A stretch of DNA of 64,000 nucleotides from Gemmatimonadales bacterium (GTDB lineage: Bacteria > Gemmatimonadota > Gemmatimonadetes > Gemmatimonadales > GWC2-71-9): NCBI GenBank assembly GCA_036265815.1, contig DATAOI010000044.1, positions 62,001 to 126,000 on the forward strand, read 5' to 3'. Made by a program: the position numbers and the translations under genes. Below, piece after piece: positions 8,193-17,040 of the stretch (positions are counted from its first letter, which is position 1; every line of letters begins with the position of its first letter). Under the pieces are notes generated by a model that saw only the letters and a program-made list of their open reading frames with translations, had not been told where the DNA came from and ran no database searches.

Positions 8193-9181
8193 TGGCCGCA
8201 CTGCTGGCGTTCGCCGAGTCCAGGAGCGGGGAGCTCCGCAAGGTGGCCTTCGAAGCGGTAACGGCGGCGCGCGCTGCGGCCGACTCATCCGGCGGTGGCG
8301 AAGTCCACGCGTTGCTCATCGGCGCGCCGGGAATCGCCGGGCGGGCCGAGGAGCTGGGGCGATTCGGCGCCGACGTCGTCATCGTGGTGGAGCATCCGGC
8401 GCTCGATCGCTACAGCCCCGAAGTGTTCGCCGCCACGGCCGCCGACCGGCTCCGCGCGGGAGGCTACCGTGCCGCGTTCTTCGCGGCGTCGGCGCAGGGC
8501 CGTGACCTAGCTCCGCGGGTCGCCGCCAGGCTGGGGGTGAGCCTCGCCTCGGACGCGACGGAGGTCGAGCTTCAGAGTGGTGCCGTGGTTGCGCGCCATC
8601 CGGCATACACCGGCAAAGTCATCGTCACCCTACGGCTGACCGGCGAGCCGGCGCTCCTCTCGCTCCGTCCCGGCGCCATCACCCCCAGGGAGACTCCCCG
8701 CCCGGGGCGCGTGGAGGCGGCCGCCCCGGCGATGGATCCGGCCTCGGCGCGGGTGGTGGTCACCGAACTCACCCAGAGCGCCGGGGCCAGGCTCGACATC
8801 GGCGAGGCGCCGGTCATCGTGAGCGGCGGGCGGGGACTCCGGGCGCCGGAGAACTTCAAGCTGGTCGAAGATCTGGCCGCGGCCATCGGGAACGCAGCCG
8901 TCGGCGCGACCCGCGCGGTCACCGACGACGGCTGGCGGCCGCCCACCGACCAGATCGGGCAGACCGGGCGACTGGTGAGTCCGGATCTCTACATCGCCGT
9001 CGGTATCTCCGGCGCCATCCAGCATCTCGCCGGCATGCGTACGGCCAAGACCATCGTCGCCATCAACCGGGACAAGGACGCGCCGATCTTCAAGATCGCC
9101 GATTACGGCATCGTCGGTGATCTATTCGAGGTGGTACCCCGCCTGACGGCGGAGATCCGGAAGGTCCGCGGCACCCAGTAG
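8192..9181 (+). CDS. etfA: Electron transfer flavoprotein alpha subunit
   Basis: 329 residues, standard length. The C-terminal FAD domain shows '[20 protein letters not shown]' around residue 210, 'TRAVTDDGW', '[20 protein letters not shown]' and '[20 protein letters not shown]', all diagnostic of EtfA. It holds the catalytic FAD of the heterodimer. Translation is coupled to etfB through a TGATG junction. The likely partners are the glutaryl-CoA dehydrogenase at 2546-3745 and ETF-quinone oxidoreductase at 15138-16784. No bifurcating-type partner such as a FixCX pair is nearby, so a standard, non-bifurcating ETF is the simpler reading. Confidence 0.94.
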   Translation: MAALLAFAESRSGELRKVAFEAVTAARAAADSSGGGEVHALLIGAPGIAGRAEELGRFGADVVIVVEHPALDRYSPEVFAATAADRLRAGGYRAAFFAASAQGRDLAPRVAARLGVSLASDATEVELQSGAVVARHPAYTGKVIVTLRLTGEPALLSLRPGAITPRETPRPGRVEAAAPAMDPASARVVVTELTQSAGARLDIGEAPVIVSGGRGLRAPENFKLVEDLAAAIGNAAVGATRAVTDDGWRPPTDQIGQTGRLVSPDLYIAVGISGAIQHLAGMRTAKTIVAINRDKDAPIFKIADYGIVGDLFEVVPRLTAEIRKVRGTQ

Positions 9182-9207
9182 CGTCACCTTCACATCCGGA
9201 GTGGCCC

Positions 9208-10560
9208 GTGGTCGCTCTCCCAGAGACGGTCCCCGTCGCCCCGCGGCAAGGTCGACTGCTGAGGGTGCTCGGCGTGGCGTTCGGCCTCGCCATCATCATC
9301 GGCAACAGCATCGGTGTCGGGATCCTGCGCACCCCGGGAGACATCGCCGCCCGCCTGCCGTCGGAGCCGCTCTTCCTCGGCGTCTGGATCGCAGGCGGAA
9401 TCTACGCGCTGCTTGGGGCGCTCTCGCTGGCGGAGCTGGGTGCGATGATCCCGCGTTCCGGCGGTCAGTACGTCTTCGTCCGCCGTGCGCTGGGTGCGTA
9501 CCCGGGCTTCATCGTGGGCTGGAGCGATTGGGTCTCAACCGCCGGGACGACCGCAGCCGTGTCGATCGTGCTGGGCGAGTACTCCGGGGTGCTCTTTCCG
9601 GCGCTGGCCGGCCGTGAGACCGCGACCGCCGTAGCGACGGTGCTCGCGTTCGCCGCGATCCAGTGGGGAGGGATTCGCTGGGGGGACGGCGTCCAGCAGC
9701 TCACCAGCCTGGCCAAGACGGTGGGCTTCGCCGGACTGATCCTCGCCTGCTTCCTGCTCGTCGGCACGCACGGGCCCTCGGCGCCGACACACGCTCCCAC
9801 GGGCGCCGCGCTCTTCGTCGCAGTGACCGTGTCGCTGCAAGGTGTCATATACACCTACGACGGCTGGAACGGGATCTTCTATTTCAGCGAGGAGGTACGC
9901 GATCCAGGGCGGGACATCGTGCGTTCGACCCTCATCGGGGTACTGATGCTGATCAGCATCTACCTGCTGGTGAATCTCGCCTTTCTCCACGTCCTCTCGA
10001 TCGGAGGAATGGCCGGCGACCCGTTCGTCGCCGGTGCCGCCGCCAAGGCAATCTTCGGGGCACGAGGCGACACCGTGATCCGCAGCCTGATGCTGGTCTC
10101 CATGCTCAGCACCATCAACGCGACACAGCTCATGGCTTCCCGCGTCCCCCTGGCGATGAGCCGGGATCGCCTGCTGCCCGCCCGAGTGGCCAGCGTGAGC
10201 GCCGCCGGCGCGCCGCGGGTGGCCCTGCTCGCCACCACGGCCGTGGCGGTCCTGCTGCTCCTCACCGGTACCTTCAACCAGGTGCTCGCACTGCTCGCGT
10301 TCTATTTCGTGCTGAACTACTTGCTGTCGTTCACCTCGATCTTCGTCCTCCGGGTGCGCGAGCCCGACGCCGAGCGGCCCTACCGGGTGTGGGGCTACCC
10401 CTGGACCACCGGGATCGCGCTGCTCGGCTCCATCGGCTTCCTGGTCGCGAGCGTCGCGGGAGATACCCGGAACAGCCTCCGGTCGCTCGCCATCCTGGCC
10501 CTGAGCTTCCCGGTGTTCCTCCTGGTCCAGCGGGGGATCAGGGCGACGCCGGCCCGCTGA
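9208..10560 (+). CDS. APC-family amino-acid permease (first of three)
   Basis: 450-residue inner-membrane transporter with about 12 hydrophobic segments. The first helix has the 'GLAIIIGNSIGVGILRTPG' pattern and helix 2 the 'LSLAELGAMIPRSGGQYVFV' pattern of the amino acid-polyamine-organocation family. The loop 'YDGWNGIFYFSEEVRDPGRDI' is also typical. Substrate unknown, probably amino acids. It starts with GTG at 9208 behind a CGGAG ribosome site, 26 bases after etfA. The 3' end overlaps the convergent aminotransferase gene by 23 bases. Confidence 0.88.
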   Translation: MVALPETVPVAPRQGRLLRVLGVAFGLAIIIGNSIGVGILRTPGDIAARLPSEPLFLGVWIAGGIYALLGALSLAELGAMIPRSGGQYVFVRRALGAYPGFIVGWSDWVSTAGTTAAVSIVLGEYSGVLFPALAGRETATAVATVLAFAAIQWGGIRWGDGVQQLTSLAKTVGFAGLILACFLLVGTHGPSAPTHAPTGAALFVAVTVSLQGVIYTYDGWNGIFYFSEEVRDPGRDIVRSTLIGVLMLISIYLLVNLAFLHVLSIGGMAGDPFVAGAAAKAIFGARGDTVIRSLMLVSMLSTINATQLMASRVPLAMSRDRLLPARVASVSAAGAPRVALLATTAVAVLLLLTGTFNQVLALLAFYFVLNYLLSFTSIFVLRVREPDAERPYRVWGYPWTTGIALLGSIGFLVASVAGDTRNSLRSLAILALSFPVFLLVQRGIRATPAR

Positions 10561-11818
10561 CCGCGGCGGCGCGCACCAGCTCCTGGATGCGGCGCACGCC
10601 CTCGGCGACGGACCGCTCCTCGGGGCCAAAGGAAAAACGGACGTAGTTCCGGAAGCGGGAGGGCCGGCCGCTCCGGCGCTTGCCCGGGTTCACGTCGAAG
10701 AACTCTCCCGGCACGCAGATGACCTGTCGCTCGAGGGCGGCACGAAAGAATGACATGCCCGCGTTGATCGCCGGCGGCAGCCCGGACACGTCTCCCCACC
10801 AGTAGAAGGTGCCCTCGGGCTCCAGGTCGAATCGCACGCCCGCCGCTGCGAGTCCCTCCCCCAGAACCCGCCGCTTCCGCATGAATGCCTGCCGGATCGC
10901 TGCCGCCTCGGCGCAGGCCACGGCCGGCGCCAGAAGCGGGATGGCCGAGCGCTGCAACGGCTTGCTGCCACCGCCGTCGAGGAACGAGCCGCTGCTGGAG
11001 ACCGCTTCGATCACCGGCTGGGGACCGACGATCCAGGTGGTGCGCCAGCCGGGATAGCGCCAGTTCTTGGTGAGGCCGTCGAACAGCACCACCGGATCGG
11101 CGTCCACGTCCTCGACGTGACGCGCGGCGGAGACCATCCCGAAGCCGTCCTCGCTCCCGGTCCAGAGGTAATGGGAGTAGAACTCGTCGATCAGCAGCGT
11201 GCACCCCACCTCGCGCGCCACCCCGACCCAGCCCTCGAGCTCGGCGCCCTGAATCACCTTGCCGGTAGGATTGCAGGGATTGGAGAGGAGCAGTGCCGAG
11301 AGCCCGCGGCCGGTGATCTCGCGCTCCAGCTGCTCGAGGCTGAAGTGGTAGCCGGTCTCGCCCTCGAGCAGGATGGGGATCGAGGTGAAGAGCTTGAAGA
11401 TGTCGAGCAGCTCCTCGTACGCGGTGTAATCGGGCAGAAAATGACCCAGGTTCACCTCGCCCAGCGCGGCAACGGCGCGGGTGAGCGACGCCCGCCCGCC
11501 ACCGCAGATGCAGACGTTCCGCTCGCTGTACTGCGAGCGCTTTCCCTTCCGATATAACTCGTTGTACAGCTCGGCCACCGCCCGGCGCAGCTCCCAGATG
11601 CCGGGGATCGGCGCGTACTCCTGGTCGTCCACGCCGATCTCGACCTGGTGGACCCGGGGTGGGGCCCCAGGCAGCGGGCCGGTCTCCGGCTGTCCCTGGC
11701 CCAGATTGCACCAGTCGGGGTGACCGTAGCGGAAGCCACGCCGCGCCGCTTCGGCCATGACGAAGATGACGCCGGTGAAGGGGACCGGCCGGAAGCCTGG
11801 GATGACGGGACTGGTCAT
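10538..11818 (-). CDS. PLP-dependent class I/II aminotransferase
   Basis: 426-residue fold-type I aminotransferase. The PLP lysine is Lys251 in 'DGLTKNWRYPGWR'. Asp211 and Tyr214 in 'LLIDEFYSHY', the NPCNPTG motif at 180-186, and the C-terminal 'YVRFSF' arginine that binds the substrate carboxylate are all present. The amino donor and acceptor are unknown. One appealing job is N-succinyl-LL-2-amino-6-oxopimelate amination, the one step missing from the lysine operon at 17.4-23.7 kb, but nothing in the sequence proves this. The ATG at 11818 is preferred; a GTG at 11881 is in frame but would cover the divergent padR promoter. Confidence 0.85.
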   Translation of the reverse strand: MTSPVIPGFRPVPFTGVIFVMAEAARRGFRYGHPDWCNLGQGQPETGPLPGAPPRVHQVEIGVDDQEYAPIPGIWELRRAVAELYNELYRKGKRSQYSERNVCICGGGRASLTRAVAALGEVNLGHFLPDYTAYEELLDIFKLFTSIPILLEGETGYHFSLEQLEREITGRGLSALLLSNPCNPTGKVIQGAELEGWVGVAREVGCTLLIDEFYSHYLWTGSEDGFGMVSAARHVEDVDADPVVLFDGLTKNWRYPGWRTTWIVGPQPVIEAVSSSGSFLDGGGSKPLQRSAIPLLAPAVACAEAAAIRQAFMRKRRVLGEGLAAAGVRFDLEPEGTFYWWGDVSGLPPAINAGMSFFRAALERQVICVPGEFFDVNPGKRRSGRPSRFRNYVRFSFGPEERSVAEGVRRIQELVRAAAVSGPASP

Positions 11819-11872
11819 GGGCGTGAAAACTAGCGGCGCCGGGAAGCGGCGGCAGGCGGAGAGCAGCTCCCC

Positions 11873-11900
11873 TTGCGTCACGATGGGAGCGTGCTAGACT
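11873..11900 (+). promoter_or_regulatory. Candidate housekeeping promoter of padR-permease
   Basis: TTGCGT at 11873-11878 and TAGACT at 11895-11900, 16 bases apart, lie 26 bases before the padR start codon, which has GGAG at 11918-11921. Confidence 0.4.
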
Positions 11901-11926
11901 CCGGGAGATCCCGAGCCGGAGCGCCC

Positions 11927-12274
11927 ATGGACGACCTCGATGTCAGCCTGATGCGCGGCACACTGGACCTGCTCATCCTCAAGGCGCTGAGCTGGGGCCC
12001 GCGGCACGGCTACGCCGTCGTCGAATGGATCCAGCAGGCCACCGACGCCACGTTCCTCATCGGGGAGGGTACGCTGTATCCGGCGCTCCACCGGCTCGAG
12101 CGACGCGGGTGGATCACCGCGGAGTGGGGCGTGTCGGACAACAACCGCCAGGCCAAGTATTACAGCATCGCGAAGGCCGGCCGGGCCCGCCTCCTGGCCG
12201 GCACCACGTCGTGGCACCGCTTCGTCGAGCTCGCCGGACGCGCGCTTCGCGCCACGGCTGCGGTGCCGACCTGA
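11927..12274 (+). CDS. PadR-family transcriptional regulator
   Basis: 115-residue winged-helix repressor. The family core is visible: 'LMRGTLDLLILKALSWGPRHGYAV' leads into the helix-turn-helix, followed by 'GEGTLYPALHRLERRGWITAEWG' and the wing 'NRQAKYYSIAKAGR'. PadR proteins of this short type usually repress the adjacent transporter gene. Its stop overlaps the permease ATG by one base (TGATG), and this PadR-permease pair is a very common cassette in Acidobacteriota and Gemmatimonadota. Start supported by a GGAG ribosome site. Confidence 0.92.
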   Translation: MDDLDVSLMRGTLDLLILKALSWGPRHGYAVVEWIQQATDATFLIGEGTLYPALHRLERRGWITAEWGVSDNNRQAKYYSIAKAGRARLLAGTTSWHRFVELAGRALRATAAVPT

Positions 12275-15027
12275 TGGCCGGCTTCCGGCTGCAGCATGGC
12301 CCCCAGCGCGTCGCGCGGGATGTCGAGGCGGAGCTCGCCTTTCACCTCGATATGCGGGTCCAGCGGCTGATCGAGCGCGGCCTGGACCCCGCAACGGCTC
12401 GGGCTCAGGCGCTCCGGCAGTTCGGCGACTGGGACCAGGTCCGCGGCGAGCTGCTCGCCATCGACGCCCAACGGGAGAAGACCCTGCGGCGCGCCAACTA
12501 CCTCGCCGAGTTGCGGCAGGACACCGTGTACGCCGTGCGCGCGCTGCGTCACAACCTCGGGTTCGCCCTGGTCGTGGTGCTCTCACTGGCCATCGGAATC
12601 GGGGCCAATACGGCGATCTTCACTCTGATCGACGCGCTGCTGCTCCGGCCGCTGCCGGTGCCTGACGCCGATCAGCTCGTCGTCATCGGCGATCCGCGCC
12701 GCACCAACAGCGTCTCGGACGGCTCACTCCGCACCGACCTCTTTTCCTATCCGGTCTACACCGACCTGAGCCGCGACCCCCAGCTTCTCCGGGGCCTGGC
12801 CGCGACGGGCAGGACCGGCCGACTCGACCTGACCGACGCGACTGCATCAGGCCCGCCGGGAGCTGGCTCGGAGTCCGCGGAGGCCGAGCACCCCCGGGGC
12901 CGGCTGGTGAGCGGCAACTACTTCGCCGTGCTGGGTGTCCCCACCTTGATCGGCCGGCCGCTCACCGTGGACGACGACCGGGCCGCCGGCGGCTCGCCGG
13001 TGGCGGTCATCAGCTACGCCTACTGGCAGCGCCGCTTCGACGGCGACCGGGGTGTCCTGGGGCGGTCGCTCACGATCAATCACGTCCCCGTCACCGTCGT
13101 CGGGGTCACGCCACCGGGCTTCCACGGCGAGGTGGTGGGCCGCATGACCGATATCTGGATGCCGCTCACGATGCAGCCGGCGCTCGCGAAGCAGGACTGG
13201 CTGGCCGCGCCCAACCAGAGCTGGCTGCTGCTGGTCGGCCGTCGCTCTCCCGACGTCACCCTGGCGCAGGTGCGGGCCGCGTATCCGACGATCGTCCGCC
13301 GCGCGCTCGCCGCATCGGACCCGTCCGCCGCCGCGGCCGCCGGCCTCGCGGAGCAGGAGGTCTCGGTCGACGCGGGCGCGCGCGGGCTGTCACCCATCCG
13401 GGAGCTCTACGCCGAGCCGCTGGCGACGCTCATGGCCGCGGTCTGCCTCGTGCTGCTCGTCGTCTGCGCCAACGTGGCCAACCTGCTCCTCGCCCGCGGC
13501 GCCGCGCGCGAGCGCGAGCTCAGCGTCCGGATGGCGCTCGGCGCCGGCCGGGTCCGCCTGGTACGACAGCTCCTGACCGAGAGTCTGATCCTGAGCACCC
13601 TCGGCGGCGCCGCGGGGCTGCTACTAGCGATCTGGGGCAGTGAAGCCCTCCTCAAGCTCGCCGCCAACGGCGCCGGCGCGATCCCGCTCGACGTTCGGAT
13701 GGACTGGCGCGTGCTTGGCTTCACCGCTCTGGTGACGGGCGTAACCGCCGTTCTCTTCGGCCTGGCGCCGGCGCTCCGGGCGACGCGGGTCGAGCTGGGG
13801 ACCAGTCTGCGCGCCGGTGGCCGCGGGACCACGGGCGGCCTGCTCGGCGGGCCGGGCCGGATCGGCGCCGGCAAGCTGCTCGTGGTGCTCCAGGTGGCGC
13901 TCTCGGTCATCCTGCTGGTCGGAACCGGCATGCTGATCCGGAGCACGCGCGCGCTCACGAACGTCGACCCGGGACTGGCGCGCGACCGGCTGCTCATCGT
14001 GACCGTGGACGCGGCGCCCACCGGCCTCGAGGGGGAGCGGCTCGCCCAGCTGGCTCGGGTGCTGCTCGAAAGGGTCCGCTCCATCCCCGGCGTGGCCGCG
14101 GCAACCTTCTCGGAGAACGGGATCTTCAGCGGGACCGAGTCGGCCGTCACCTTTCAGGTAGCCGGGTTCACCCCGCGCACGGAGGACGATACCACGGCCA
14201 ACTACGACCGGGTCGGCCCGGGCTACGTCACGGCCGTCGGTGCCCGGCTCCTTGCCGGCCGTGACTTCACCGATCGCGACGACGAGCGCGCGCCGCGCGT
14301 GGCTATGGTCAACGCGACCATGGCCGCCTTCTACTTCCCGCACGGCGAGGCGATCGGCCGCCGCATCCGCGTGGACAGCGCCGACTACGAGATCGTCGGC
14401 GTCGTGGCCGACACCAAGGACCATCAGCTGCGCCAGGTTCCCGCCCGCCGGATGTATCTGCCGGCGTACCAGGTTGCGCCAATGCCGCTGGAATTCAACT
14501 TCGAATTGCGAGCGACCGGCGACCCGGCCCAGCTCGCGGCCACGGTGCAGCGGGAGCTGTCGTCCGTCAACGCCTCGCTGCTGGTGCTCAACAACGACCC
14601 GCTCACGACGCTGATGCGCCAGTCAATCAGCCAGGATCTCCTGGTGGCCCGGGTGGCCAGTTTCTTCGGCGCGCTCGCGCTGGGGCTGGCCGCGCTGGGG
14701 TTGTACGGGGTCACGATGTACGCGACCCTGCGCCGGACGGGTGAGTTCGGGCTGCGCATGGCGCTGGGTGCCGACGGCGCGCGGGTGCGGGCCATGGTCC
14801 TGAGGGAGGCGCTCACTCTGGTGGCCGGCGGAACCCTGGTTGGCGTGCCGCTCGCGCTCTTGGCATCGCGCCTGCTGCGGAACCAACTGTACGGGGTCGA
14901 GCCGATCGACCTGCCCTCCATCGCGGCCGCCCTGGGCGTGCTGGCGGTGTGCGCGGCGATCGCCGGATACCTGCCTGCGGCTCGGGCCGCGCGGGTCGGT
15001 CCGCTGGAGGCGTTGCGCGCGGAGTGA
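12274..15027 (+). CDS. MacB-like ABC permease of the ADOP type
   Basis: 917 residues, about twice a simple MacB/FtsX permease. Residues 1-85 form the soluble prefix domain ('VARDVEAELAFHLDMRVQRL'). A membrane helix then begins at 'FALVVVLSLAIGIGANTAIF', followed by a large periplasmic MacB core, three helices with an 'ANVANLLLARGAARERELSV' motif, a second periplasmic core and a final helix group with 'GEFGLRMALGADGARVRAMV'. This is the duplicated permease called ADOP. No ATPase is encoded beside it, which is normal for this group, so its energy source and cargo are unknown. Probably controlled by the PadR gene before it. Confidence 0.9.
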   Translation: MAGFRLQHGPQRVARDVEAELAFHLDMRVQRLIERGLDPATARAQALRQFGDWDQVRGELLAIDAQREKTLRRANYLAELRQDTVYAVRALRHNLGFALVVVLSLAIGIGANTAIFTLIDALLLRPLPVPDADQLVVIGDPRRTNSVSDGSLRTDLFSYPVYTDLSRDPQLLRGLAATGRTGRLDLTDATASGPPGAGSESAEAEHPRGRLVSGNYFAVLGVPTLIGRPLTVDDDRAAGGSPVAVISYAYWQRRFDGDRGVLGRSLTINHVPVTVVGVTPPGFHGEVVGRMTDIWMPLTMQPALAKQDWLAAPNQSWLLLVGRRSPDVTLAQVRAAYPTIVRRALAASDPSAAAAAGLAEQEVSVDAGARGLSPIRELYAEPLATLMAAVCLVLLVVCANVANLLLARGAARERELSVRMALGAGRVRLVRQLLTESLILSTLGGAAGLLLAIWGSEALLKLAANGAGAIPLDVRMDWRVLGFTALVTGVTAVLFGLAPALRATRVELGTSLRAGGRGTTGGLLGGPGRIGAGKLLVVLQVALSVILLVGTGMLIRSTRALTNVDPGLARDRLLIVTVDAAPTGLEGERLAQLARVLLERVRSIPGVAAATFSENGIFSGTESAVTFQVAGFTPRTEDDTTANYDRVGPGYVTAVGARLLAGRDFTDRDDERAPRVAMVNATMAAFYFPHGEAIGRRIRVDSADYEIVGVVADTKDHQLRQVPARRMYLPAYQVAPMPLEFNFELRATGDPAQLAATVQRELSSVNASLLVLNNDPLTTLMRQSISQDLLVARVASFFGALALGLAALGLYGVTMYATLRRTGEFGLRMALGADGARVRAMVLREALTLVAGGTLVGVPLALLASRLLRNQLYGVEPIDLPSIAAALGVLAVCAAIAGYLPAARAARVGPLEALRAE

Positions 15028-15065
15028 CCGCTCGACGGTAACCTGCGTTGGACCGTGCGGTTGCG

Positions 15066-15093
15066 GCGCCGGGGACTCGCGAGTCTCCGGCGC
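15066..15093. repeat. 28-base near-perfect palindrome before ETF-quinone oxidoreductase
   Basis: Two 14-base arms (15066-15079 and 15080-15093) pair fully except for one G-T position. It sits 38 bases after the permease stop and five bases before a TATATT box at 15098-15103. It may be the permease terminator, or an operator next to the promoter of the following gene. Confidence 0.5.
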
Positions 15094-15137
15094 TGTGTAT
15101 ATTGTGCCTGCCGCCAGCCAGCCCACGAGGAGCCGTC

Positions 15138-16784
15138 GTGTCCAGCATCCTTCCGGTCATCCACCAGGTCCCGCTGCCGCTCGATCGGATCATCCTGCGG
15201 GACCCCCCGAGCGCCGAAGCGATCGAGATGGACGTGCTGATCGTAGGAGCCGGGCCCGCGGGGCTCTCCTGCGCCATCGAGCTGGCCCGGCTGGCCAAGC
15301 AGGACGGCCAGGAGGCGGCGGAGCTCAACATCGGCGTGCTGGAGAAGGCAGAGAGCCTCGGCGAGCACAGCCTCTCGGGCGCGGTCGTCAACCCGAGTGC
15401 CTTTCGCGAGCTCTTTCCGGACGGCGTGGCCAGCAGCCTGCCATTCCGTCAGCCGGTGGGTGAGGAAGCGGTGTACTTCCTCACCGAGCGGCGGGCGCAG
15501 CGGATCCCCACACCGCCTACCATGCACAACAGCGGTTACTACACGGCGTCGATCTGCGAGATCGTCCGCTGGCTGGGGGAGCGAGCGGAAGAGCTGGGGG
15601 TCAATCTGTTTCCCGGCTTTCCGGTGGACGCGCTGCTGGTGGAGGGAGAGCAGGTGCGCGGCGTCCGCACGGCGCCGTCCGGCCTCGACCGCGAGGGCAA
15701 GCCGACGGCGGCGTTCGCCGAGCCAACCGACCTCACGGGGCGGGTGACGGTGGTGGCGGAGGGCACCCGCGGGGCATTGGGCCAGGCCTGGCGCCAGTGG
15801 CAGCGGGTCGGGTCGCCCAACCCGCAGATCTTCGCGCTCGGCGTCAAGGAGGTATGGGAGACCAGACGTCCGCTGGACCGGGTGATCCATACCCTGGGGT
15901 GGCCGTTGCCGACCGATGCGTTCGGCGGCAGCTGGATGTATCCGATGGGGCCGAACCAGGTGTCGCTCGGTCTCGTGGTCGGACTGGACTACCACGACGC
16001 GAGCCTCGACGTGCACGAGCTGCTGCAGGGGATGAAGCTCCATCCGCTGTTCCGGGCGCAGCTGGAGGGCGGCCAGCTGCTCGAGTGGGGAGCCAAGACG
16101 ATTCCCGAGGGCGGCTACCACGCGCTGCCCGAGCGGCTGAGCGGCGACGGCGTGCTCTTCGTGGGCGACACGGCGGGACTGGTGGATGTGCCCTCGCTGA
16201 AGGGGATCCACTACGCCATGCAGTCGGGCATCTTCGCCGCCCGCGCGGTGTACGCCGCGCTCAAGCGTGGCGACGTGGGCCGGGGTGCTCTCGCGAGCTA
16301 CGATCGGATGGTGCGCGAGAGCTACATCGCGGGAGACCTGTACCGTACGCGGAACATGCGGCTGGCGTTCAAGGACGGGCTGTATGCGGGGGGGATCAAG
16401 GCCGGGCTGATGACCGTCACCGGAGGCAGGTTTCCGGGCGGCAAGATCGACATGCCGGAGGACGCCGCGATACCGAGGAGAGTGAGCGCCGAGCGGGCGT
16501 TCGTGCCGGACGGAACCCTCACGTTCAGCAAGATGGACGCGGTGTTCAAGTCGGGCAATGCGACGCGCGACACCATTCCCTCGCACTTGCTCGCCGGCTC
16601 CGATATCAGCGCGGAGGTGGCCGAGTTCTATGCGCACGTCTGCCCGGCGGGCGTCTACGAGCGGGTGGGCGACGGCCTCAGGGTCAATCCGCCCAACTGC
16701 GTCGACTGCAAGGCGACCGACGTGGTCGGCCCTCGGTGGACACCGCGCGAAGGCGGCAGCGGGCCCAAATACCGGGGGATGTAG
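15138..16784 (+). CDS. Electron transfer flavoprotein-ubiquinone oxidoreductase
   Basis: 548 residues, the full length of ETF-QO. It has an N-terminal FAD site 'VLIVGAGPAGLSCAIELA' near residue 33, the family segments 'GEHSLSGAVVNP' and 'KGIHYAMQSGIFAA', and a C-terminal ferredoxin-like domain. It passes electrons from EtfAB to the quinone pool at the membrane. The cluster site is odd: Cys502 (CPAGVYE), Cys521 and Cys524 are kept, but the fourth ligand position is Thr527 ('NCVDCKATD' where CVxCKTCD is usual). The GTG start at 15138 follows GAGGAG at the right spacing. Likely substrate chain: glutaryl-CoA dehydrogenase, EtfAB, this enzyme. Confidence 0.9.
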   Translation: MSSILPVIHQVPLPLDRIILRDPPSAEAIEMDVLIVGAGPAGLSCAIELARLAKQDGQEAAELNIGVLEKAESLGEHSLSGAVVNPSAFRELFPDGVASSLPFRQPVGEEAVYFLTERRAQRIPTPPTMHNSGYYTASICEIVRWLGERAEELGVNLFPGFPVDALLVEGEQVRGVRTAPSGLDREGKPTAAFAEPTDLTGRVTVVAEGTRGALGQAWRQWQRVGSPNPQIFALGVKEVWETRRPLDRVIHTLGWPLPTDAFGGSWMYPMGPNQVSLGLVVGLDYHDASLDVHELLQGMKLHPLFRAQLEGGQLLEWGAKTIPEGGYHALPERLSGDGVLFVGDTAGLVDVPSLKGIHYAMQSGIFAARAVYAALKRGDVGRGALASYDRMVRESYIAGDLYRTRNMRLAFKDGLYAGGIKAGLMTVTGGRFPGGKIDMPEDAAIPRRVSAERAFVPDGTLTFSKMDAVFKSGNATRDTIPSHLLAGSDISAEVAEFYAHVCPAGVYERVGDGLRVNPPNCVDCKATDVVGPRWTPREGGSGPKYRGM

Positions 16785-16804
16785 CAGGGGCGGGATTCAC
16801 GCGG

Positions 16805-16836
16805 GGCGGGGTGTATCCTGCCGGCGTCGCCCCGCC
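16805..16836 (+). terminator. Possible hairpin terminator after ETF-quinone oxidoreductase
   Basis: A seven-base GC stem (16805-16811 with 16830-16836) with an 18-base loop lies 20 bases after the stop codon. No T-run follows. The rest of the 256-base gap to the next gene shows nothing else clear. Confidence 0.3.
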
Positions 16837-17040
16837 AGGGCCGGCCCCAGGACGCGGATCGAACGCTGCCGCGGCTTGCAGCGCCTCAACCGACGCTCGG
16901 CGAGCAGGTTGGCGGCTCGTGCCGAGGGCCCTCAGCCGGTCGATGACAGAAACTGGACGGCGTCTGCTTCCTGCGGATTGCGTGGCACGGGGATGATGGA
17001 CAAACTGGACATGAACCCCCGCTCCTCACCGGAGAAACGG

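Noticed and set aside
8192-9181. EtfAB as an electron-bifurcating pair
   Set aside because: No FixC/FixX, Bcd or CarC partner is adjacent, and a normal ETF-QO gene is nearby.
14424-16637. A 737-codon open frame on the minus strand
   Set aside because: It runs antisense to the permease and ETF-QO, has a low-complexity His/Arg/Gln-rich product and no motif. Long antisense frames are expected at this GC content. The same applies to 4882-6765, 930-2441, 2390-3880 and 24337-27648 (minus).
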